A stretch of 9,841 bases of DNA, from NCBI GenBank assembly GCA_905211955.1, contig CAJMCT010000036.1, forward strand, positions 1-9,841, written 5' to 3'. The DNA is from an uncultured Eubacteriales bacterium (GTDB taxonomy: Bacteria; Bacillota; Clostridia; Christensenellales; Borkfalkiaceae). The translations under genes were made by a program, and so were the position numbers. The notes beneath the pieces are model-generated. The model was not told where the DNA came from, did not search any database, and worked only from the letters and a program-made list of their open reading frames with translations. Below, piece after piece: positions 5,081 to 9,841 of the stretch (positions are counted from its first letter, which is position 1; each line of letters begins with the position of its first letter).

Positions 5081-6748
5081 ATGGATATGGTTTGGAACAT
5101 ATTCTTTATGTTCGGTGGCGTTGCCGCAATGATGATTGGTATGAAAGTCATGGGTGGCGCGTTAGAGCACGTTGCTGGTGGCGGAATGAAACGTCTACTT
5201 GGCAAAGTCACTTCTAACAGGTTCGCTGGCGTAGGAATAGGTATCGCAGTCACCAGTATTATTCAAAGTTCAACCGCAACCACGGTTATGCTTGTAGGTT
5301 TTGTTAACGTTGGACTTTTAACACTTGTTCAAGCAACAAACGTTATTATGGGTGCAAACATAGGAACAACGGTCACCGCACACATAGTTTCGCTTTCAGG
5401 TGTTGGCGCTATCGATATTGGTGCAATTGCGGCTATGATAGGTTGTATCGGTATTTTAATGTCAATGCTTATCAAAAACGAAAAGGTTGTTAATATTGGC
5501 AACATTTTAGCAGGTTTAGGCTTAATTTTCGTTGGCTTAGAATTTATTTCAATCTTTGCAAAGCAAATAATGTTCGTTGACGGAAAGAGCATTCCTTATG
5601 ATTGGGTTGCAACAATCTTCCAAGGCGACCATTTCCCATTACTTTTAGTAATAGTAGGTTTAGTTTTAACCGCGTTAGTACATAGTTCATCAACAATCAC
5701 CAGTTTAATGGTAGTTTTGGCAAGTATTGGCGTATTATCATTTAACAACGCGCTTTTCTTAGCGCTTGGCTCAAACATTGGTACTTGTGTGACTAGTATC
5801 ATGTCGTCAGCAGGCACAAACGTAAACGCAAAAAGAACGGCGCTTGTTCACTTATTGTTTAACCTTTTTGGTTGCATAATCTTTATTGCACCAATTTGGA
5901 TATGGAAGACGGAAATTACTGATTTGTTCGCATCAATGTCAGGAGACGTTGGTCAACAAATAGCAATCTTCCACACCTTGTTTAACGTAATAACAACCTT
6001 AGTATTATTGCCTTTCTCACAATACGTTGTTAAACTTGCATGCTTTATCGTTAAGGATAGCAAGAAAGAAGAAGACGAACGCTTTAGGTTTGCTTATATT
6101 GACGATAGACTTTTAAGCACGCCCCACGTTGCAGCATCTAACATAAAGAAAGAAATTATCCGTATGAGCGGTTATGCTAAAGAAAATATTGATTTAGCAG
6201 TAGAAATGCTTTTAGACGAAGATAAAGACCATACAAAGGTTATCCGTTCTAACGAAGAAATCTTAAACTTTAACAACAAGGCAATAACAGCCTTCTTAAC
6301 AAAGATAATGAGTAAGGATTTAACTGACGAAGACGATAAAAAGATTGGAACTTATTATCACGTTGTTTCTGACGTAGAACGTGTTGGCGACTATGCGGAA
6401 AACATTATGGAATACTCACTAAAACTTCGCGATGCTGAACTCACTTTATCAGAAGAAGCAAAGCAAGAATTAAAAGAATTTGTTGAAGCATTTAACAACC
6501 TTTACCAATGGGCATTTGCGGCTTTCGATGAAAGAAGTGTTTCAATGATAGATGAAGTAGAAAAGATAGAGCAACAAATCGACGATATGACGGTTGCTCT
6601 AGAAAAGAAACATATAGAAAGGTTAAGATACAATCAATGCTCTGCCGAAACGGGCTCTGCTTACTTGCAAACTATTTCGCACTTAGAAAGGGTAAGCGAC
6701 CACATAACGAACGTTGCAAAGAGTATTAAAACGTATTGCCACAAATAA
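5081..6748 (+). CDS. Na/Pi-cotransporter family protein with PhoU-like tail, copy A
   Basis: The product has 555 residues. Residues 1 to about 320 hold two inverted Na_Pi_cotrans repeats with several membrane segments. Repeat 1 has IIQSSTATTV (Q62) followed by MGANIGTT; repeat 2 has VHSSSTITS (H201 where Gln is expected) followed by LGSNIGTC. From about residue 341 the protein is cytoplasmic, with a PhoU-like helical domain containing YYHVVSDVERVGDYAENI and, near the end, ISHLERVSDHITNVA. The family is the bacterial NptA/YjbB group, which moves phosphate with sodium, in some members as an exporter. The PhoU domain probably senses or gates flux; direction here is not known. ATG 5081 follows AAAGGAAAGGA after a short spacer. 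A promoter with a palindromic operator precedes it, and a paralogue follows after 40 bases. The transported ion could differ from phosphate given the altered QSS motif. Confidence 0.9.
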   Translation: MDMVWNIFFMFGGVAAMMIGMKVMGGALEHVAGGGMKRLLGKVTSNRFAGVGIGIAVTSIIQSSTATTVMLVGFVNVGLLTLVQATNVIMGANIGTTVTAHIVSLSGVGAIDIGAIAAMIGCIGILMSMLIKNEKVVNIGNILAGLGLIFVGLEFISIFAKQIMFVDGKSIPYDWVATIFQGDHFPLLLVIVGLVLTALVHSSSTITSLMVVLASIGVLSFNNALFLALGSNIGTCVTSIMSSAGTNVNAKRTALVHLLFNLFGCIIFIAPIWIWKTEITDLFASMSGDVGQQIAIFHTLFNVITTLVLLPFSQYVVKLACFIVKDSKKEEDERFRFAYIDDRLLSTPHVAASNIKKEIIRMSGYAKENIDLAVEMLLDEDKDHTKVIRSNEEILNFNNKAITAFLTKIMSKDLTDEDDKKIGTYYHVVSDVERVGDYAENIMEYSLKLRDAELTLSEEAKQELKEFVEAFNNLYQWAFAAFDERSVSMIDEVEKIEQQIDDMTVALEKKHIERLRYNQCSAETGSAYLQTISHLERVSDHITNVAKSIKTYCHK

Positions 6749-6788
6749 AAAACCATAATAGGTATTATTTTTACCAAGGGAAAATGTA

Positions 6789-8468
6789 ATGAGTTCAACA
6801 ATTTACTACAACGTGTTTTTCATGCTTGGTGGTATAGCCATAATGATGTTCGGTATGAAGTTTATGGGTTCTAACCTAGAACAACTTGCCGGCAACAAAA
6901 TGAAAAACATGTTAGGAAAAATGACTACCAATCGCTTTGCTGGTGTAGGCGTAGGTGCAATGGTGACTGCTATTATAAACAGTTCAACCGCAACAACCGT
7001 TATGCTAGTTGGCTTTGTTAACGTAGGGCTACTAACCCTAGTTCAAGCAACTTCAGTAATAATGGGCGCAAACATTGGAACAACCATAACCGCGCAAATT
7101 CTATCCTTATCCGGAAGCGGTCAAGGCTTAGATATGAACGCTATTGCGGCAATATTTGCTGCTGCCGGTATGGTTATGACCATGGTGTTTAAAAGCGATA
7201 AAATCAAAAAACTAGGCTACATATTAGTTGGCGTTGGTATGATATTTATCGGACTTAAGATAATGAGTAAGTCTGTGGATAGCATAATTTACACTAACGT
7301 AAATGGCAAAAAGGAATTATTGCCTTTCTTTAATTCCATTTTCCAAAACGAAAACATCTTCCCGCTAATACTTATTTTGATAGGTATAGTATTTACGGCA
7401 CTAATTCAAAGTTCAGCCGCAATAACAGGTATTTTAATTGCCTTGGGTAGTGCGATTAACTTTAGAACGGCAGTATTTATCATACTTGGCTCAAACATTG
7501 GAACTTGTATAACTTCAATTATATCTTCAATTGGAACGTCAACCAATGCAAAAAGAACGGCAATTATCCACTTGTTGTTTAACTTGTTCGGCTGTTTAAT
7601 CTGTATTGTTCCAATTTGGATTTGGACTGATTCTATCGGCGATTTTATGCATTTAATCAGTGGCGATTCAATGGAAAGAATAATTGCAAACTTCCACACT
7701 TTATTTAACATTTTAACAACCGTGGTATTATTGCCATTTACAAAATTCTTGGTAAAAATGGCTGAAAAAATTATTCCCGAACATGCTGAAAAGCATGATA
7801 GATTTAAGTTTGCTTTTATAGACGATAGGCTTTTAAGCACACCCCACGTTGCAGCATCTAACATAAAGAAAGAAATTATTCGTATGGGCGAATATGCGAA
7901 AAATAATATCGATTTAGCGGTAGAAATGCTTTTAGATGGAGAAAAGGATAATGCCGAAACAATTCGCGCAAACGAAGAAATTATAAATTTTAACAACAAG
8001 GCGATAACAGCCTTCTTAACAAAGGTTATGAGCAAGGATTTAACCGACGAAGACGATAAAAAGATTGGCTCATACTATCACGTAGTATCAGACATTGAGC
8101 GTGTTGGCGACTATGCCGAAAACATTATGGAATACGCATTAAGACTTCGCGCAAACGAACTAAGTTTTTCTAACGATGCTAAGAGCGAAATAGATAAAAT
8201 TAAAACTCTATTCGATGAACTTTACAATATGGCAATTAGGGCTTTTGACGAAAGAAACCTTGCTTTACTTGAAGAAGTTGACGTATTAGAACAAAAGATA
8301 GACGATTATAGTGCAGAACTCGAACGTCGCCATATAGAAAGGGTAAAGGAAGGTATGTGCTTTGCAGAAACAGGCTCAATCTTCTTGCAAACCATATCTA
8401 ATTTAGAACGTGTTGGCGACCATATCACAAACGTTGCTTTCTCACTTAAACAATACCGTCATAAATAA
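6789..8468 (+). CDS. Na/Pi-cotransporter family protein with PhoU-like tail, copy B
   Basis: This 559-residue protein has the same architecture as the preceding gene and is strikingly similar to it, so the two are tandem duplicates. Repeat 1 reads IINSSTATTV (N64 instead of Gln) and repeat 2 reads LIQSSAAITG (Q207 retained), the reverse of the pattern in copy A. GxNxGT motifs are intact in both repeats (MGANIGTT, LGSNIGTC). The region before the tail has a longer loop (NVNGKKELLPFFNSI) than copy A. The PhoU-like domain starts after IDDRLLSTPHVAASNIKKE at about residue 345 and ends with ISNLERVGDHITNVA. ATG 6789 is preceded by AAGGG at eight bases; an ATG at 6784 is followed at once by TAA and cannot start the gene. 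It is probably co-transcribed with copy A. No clear terminator follows; the pgk promoter begins 12 bases after the stop. Substrate is inferred from the family only. Confidence 0.9.
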   Translation: MSSTIYYNVFFMLGGIAIMMFGMKFMGSNLEQLAGNKMKNMLGKMTTNRFAGVGVGAMVTAIINSSTATTVMLVGFVNVGLLTLVQATSVIMGANIGTTITAQILSLSGSGQGLDMNAIAAIFAAAGMVMTMVFKSDKIKKLGYILVGVGMIFIGLKIMSKSVDSIIYTNVNGKKELLPFFNSIFQNENIFPLILILIGIVFTALIQSSAAITGILIALGSAINFRTAVFIILGSNIGTCITSIISSIGTSTNAKRTAIIHLLFNLFGCLICIVPIWIWTDSIGDFMHLISGDSMERIIANFHTLFNILTTVVLLPFTKFLVKMAEKIIPEHAEKHDRFKFAFIDDRLLSTPHVAASNIKKEIIRMGEYAKNNIDLAVEMLLDGEKDNAETIRANEEIINFNNKAITAFLTKVMSKDLTDEDDKKIGSYYHVVSDIERVGDYAENIMEYALRLRANELSFSNDAKSEIDKIKTLFDELYNMAIRAFDERNLALLEEVDVLEQKIDDYSAELERRHIERVKEGMCFAETGSIFLQTISNLERVGDHITNVAFSLKQYRHK

Positions 8469-8479
8469 TAGGTTTTGCG

Positions 8480-8508
8480 TTGACAATTAGCGCTTTAACT
8501 TATATAAT
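8480..8508 (+). promoter_or_regulatory. Consensus sigma-A promoter of pgk
   Basis: TTGACA at 8480-8485 and TATAAT at 8503-8508 are both perfect hexamers with the ideal 17-nt spacer. The predicted start near 8514-8516 gives a leader of about 55 nt. Such a match fits constitutive high expression of a glycolytic gene. Confidence 0.92.
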
Positions 8509-8532
8509 ATACAAAAAAGAAAAATAATAGTA

Positions 8533-8554
8533 TTATCCGTAAAAAAGCGGATAA
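8533..8554 (+). promoter_or_regulatory. Leader hairpin directly before the pgk ribosome binding site
   Basis: TTATCCG (8533-8539) pairs perfectly with CGGATAA (8548-8554) around an A-rich 8-nt loop, and the Shine-Dalgarno sequence CGGAGG (8555-8560) follows immediately. The same TCCGT (8536-8540) could instead pair with ACGGA (8554-8558), masking the ribosome binding site, but with fewer pairs. The more stable fold leaves the site free, so the hairpin may keep it open and protect the RNA end. Confidence 0.45.
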
Positions 8555-8568
8555 CGGAGGTTTTATAA

Positions 8569-9841
8569 ATGAATAAGAAATCTATTAAAGACGTAGAAGT
8601 AAAAGGCAAAAAATGTCTTGTCCGCGTTGACTTTAACGTTCCCATGAAAGACGGTGTTATTACCGACGAAAACCGTATTAACGGTGCGCTTCCCACTATC
8701 AAGTATTTGGTAGATAACGGCGCAAAAGTAATACTTTGCTCACACATGGGCAAGCCCCACAACGTTTTAACCGAAGGTTTTGGTTTAACCAAAAAAGAAA
8801 AGAAGGCAGTTGAAAAACTTCCCGAAGAAGAACGTGCTAGCGCAACTGAAGAATATCTTAAAAAAGCGCTTAAAGATAGAGAAAAATTCTCACTTCGTCC
8901 TGTTGCAGAAAGACTTTCCGAAAAACTCGGTCAAAAAGTCGTATTTGCTACCGACGTAGTTGGCGAATCTGCAAAAGAAGCGGTTAAGAATATTAAAGAC
9001 GGCGAAGTCGTTCTTTTAGAAAACACCCGTTTTGAAGCAGGCGAAGAAAAGAGAGACGAAGCACTTTGCAAAAAACTCGCTGAATTTTGCGATATTTACG
9101 TAAACGACGCTTTCGGTACTGCACACCGTTCACACGCAACTACCGCTGCTATCGCTGAATACGGTTTTGCAAAGACTGCAGTTTGCGGATTCCTTATTGA
9201 AAAAGAACTTTCAGTTATGGCAGACGCATTAGAAAACCCCGTTCGTCCTTTCGTAGCAGTACTTGGCGGTGCAAAAGTTGCCGACAAACTTAAAGTTATC
9301 TCTAACCTTTTAGAAAAATGCGATACGCTTATCATTGGTGGCGGTATGGCATATACCTTCTTAAAGGCAAAAGGCTTCGAAGTAGGTAATTCTTTAGTAG
9401 ACGACGAACAAATCGAATACTGCAAAGAAATGATGAAAAAGGCAGAAGATTTAGGCAAGAAACTTTACTTACCTTTAGATGCTGCAATCACTACTGAATT
9501 CCCCAACCCCATCGACGCTGAAGTAGATTTTGATATTTGTGATATGGAAAATATCCCTGCCGACAAGATGGCGTTAGATATTGGACCTAAGACCCAGGAA
9601 CTTTATAGCGATGCAGTAAAGAGTGCAAAAACGGTTATTTGGAACGGACCTATGGGCGTTTTCGAAAACCCCACTTTCGCAATGGGAACTAAGGCAGTAG
9701 CAAAAGCACTCTCCGAAACTGAAGCAACCACTATTATCGGTGGTGGTGACTCTGCTGCGGCAGTTGCACAACTCGGTTATGCTGACAAAATGACTCACAT
9801 TTCTACCGGTGGTGGAGCATCACTTGAACTCTTTGAAGGAA
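8569..9841 (+). CDS. pgk: Phosphoglycerate kinase, 3'-truncated by the window edge, with an internal insertion
   Basis: The enzyme makes ATP and 3-phosphoglycerate from 1,3-bisphosphoglycerate and ADP in glycolysis, in the cytoplasm. The frame starts at ATG 8569 (GGAGG eight bases upstream) and is open to the last base: 424 complete codons. Motifs are VRVDFNVP (18-25, D21 and N23), R36, SHMGKP (58-63), LLENTRFE with R154, NDAFGTAHRSH with R187, VLGGAKVADK, IIGGGMAYTFLKAKG, WNGPMGVFE and IIGGGDSAAA (D394). STGGGASLELFEG is at the right edge, so only the last dozen or so residues should be missing. Typical bacterial PGKs are about 395 residues. The excess comes from residues 64-106, a charged, lysine- and glutamate-rich stretch where the family usually has only a few residues before the SLxPVAxRL segment. 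The normally conserved Arg of HLGRP is Lys62. Codon use (CGT for Arg, CTT for Leu) suggests strong expression. It has its own promoter and is functionally unrelated to its upstream neighbours. Confidence 0.96.
   Translation, partial: MNKKSIKDVEVKGKKCLVRVDFNVPMKDGVITDENRINGALPTIKYLVDNGAKVILCSHMGKPHNVLTEGFGLTKKEKKAVEKLPEEERASATEEYLKKALKDREKFSLRPVAERLSEKLGQKVVFATDVVGESAKEAVKNIKDGEVVLLENTRFEAGEEKRDEALCKKLAEFCDIYVNDAFGTAHRSHATTAAIAEYGFAKTAVCGFLIEKELSVMADALENPVRPFVAVLGGAKVADKLKVISNLLEKCDTLIIGGGMAYTFLKAKGFEVGNSLVDDEQIEYCKEMMKKAEDLGKKLYLPLDAAITTEFPNPIDAEVDFDICDMENIPADKMALDIGPKTQELYSDAVKSAKTVIWNGPMGVFENPTFAMGTKAVAKALSETEATTIIGGGDSAAAVAQLGYADKMTHISTGGGASLELFEG

Noticed and set aside
6755..6768. AT-rich palindrome ATAATA-GG-TATTAT before copy B, similar to ATAATA-G-TATTAT at 8524-8536 before pgk
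   Set aside because: Possible shared binding site, but both are short, made almost only of A and T, and expected by chance in such intergenic sequence.
6784..6789. ATG-TAA start-stop minigene just before transporter copy B
   Set aside because: The ATG is only three bases from AAGGG, too close for efficient initiation, while ATG 6789 has normal spacing; most likely a coincidence of A/T-rich sequence.
7406..8035. Open antisense reading frame of 209 codons within transporter copy B
   Set aside because: It lies wholly opposite a clear family gene, has no ribosome binding site or recognisable domain, and similar antisense openness occurs at the matching place in copy A and elsewhere; a codon-bias shadow.
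8466..8480. Terminator for the transporter pair
   Set aside because: Only 11 bases separate the stop codon from the pgk -35 box, and no inverted repeat with a T-run is present.
8487..8792. Minus-strand reading frame across the pgk promoter and start
   Set aside because: It overlaps a consensus promoter and the conserved PGK N-terminus on the other strand and has no family features.

Overview
The window reads as one continuous, densely packed plus-strand block from a low-to-moderate GC, endospore-forming member of the Clostridia (Firmicutes). The evidence is SpoVT and a SpoVB/YabM-type flippase side by side, strong Firmicutes-style ribosome binding sites (GGAGG), consensus sigma-A promoters, and AT-leaning codon use. 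The exact lineage cannot be fixed from the sequence alone. An uncultured gut-type clostridium is a reasonable guess, but no more than that.

Layout: (1) Positions 1-852 are the 3' part of a ComEC-like metallo-beta-lactamase-fold hydrolase whose start lies before the window. (2) Positions 858-907 hold a compact regulatory element. A sigma-G-type promoter (GTATA, 17 nt, CATAATA) is nested inside a terminator-like hairpin whose 3' arm is the spoVT ribosome binding site. (3) Positions 908-4967 form a probable operon: spoVT, a spoVB/yabM-like MOP flippase, dusB (tRNA dihydrouridine synthase, overlapping the flippase), a nitrilase-superfamily protein that has lost its catalytic residues, and trmL (tRNA wobble 2'-O-methyltransferase). 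(4) Positions 4996-5025 hold a sigma-A-like promoter with a perfect 18-bp palindrome in its spacer, followed by two tandem Na/Pi-cotransporter-family genes with PhoU-like tails (5081-6748 and 6789-8468). (5) A textbook TTGACA-17-TATAAT promoter at 8480 drives pgk. The gene runs off the right edge and carries an unusual internal insertion of about 35 residues.

How it fits together: spoVT is the forespore regulator acting under and after sigma-G, and the flippase beside it is of the type involved in spore cortex precursor export. The downstream tRNA-modification genes share that transcription unit unless internal promoters exist. The two transporters look like a later duplication with reciprocal changes in their QSS substrate motifs, under one possibly repressor-controlled promoter. 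The glycolytic gene pgk is independent and looks highly expressed.

The most interesting observations are the promoter-inside-a-hairpin arrangement before spoVT, the catalytically dead nitrilase homologue between two tRNA-modification genes, the reciprocal QSS substitutions in the transporter pair, the palindromic operator before that pair, and the insertion in PGK. There is no CRISPR array, mobile element, rRNA or tRNA that I can support, and no gene-free stretch longer than about 120 bases.
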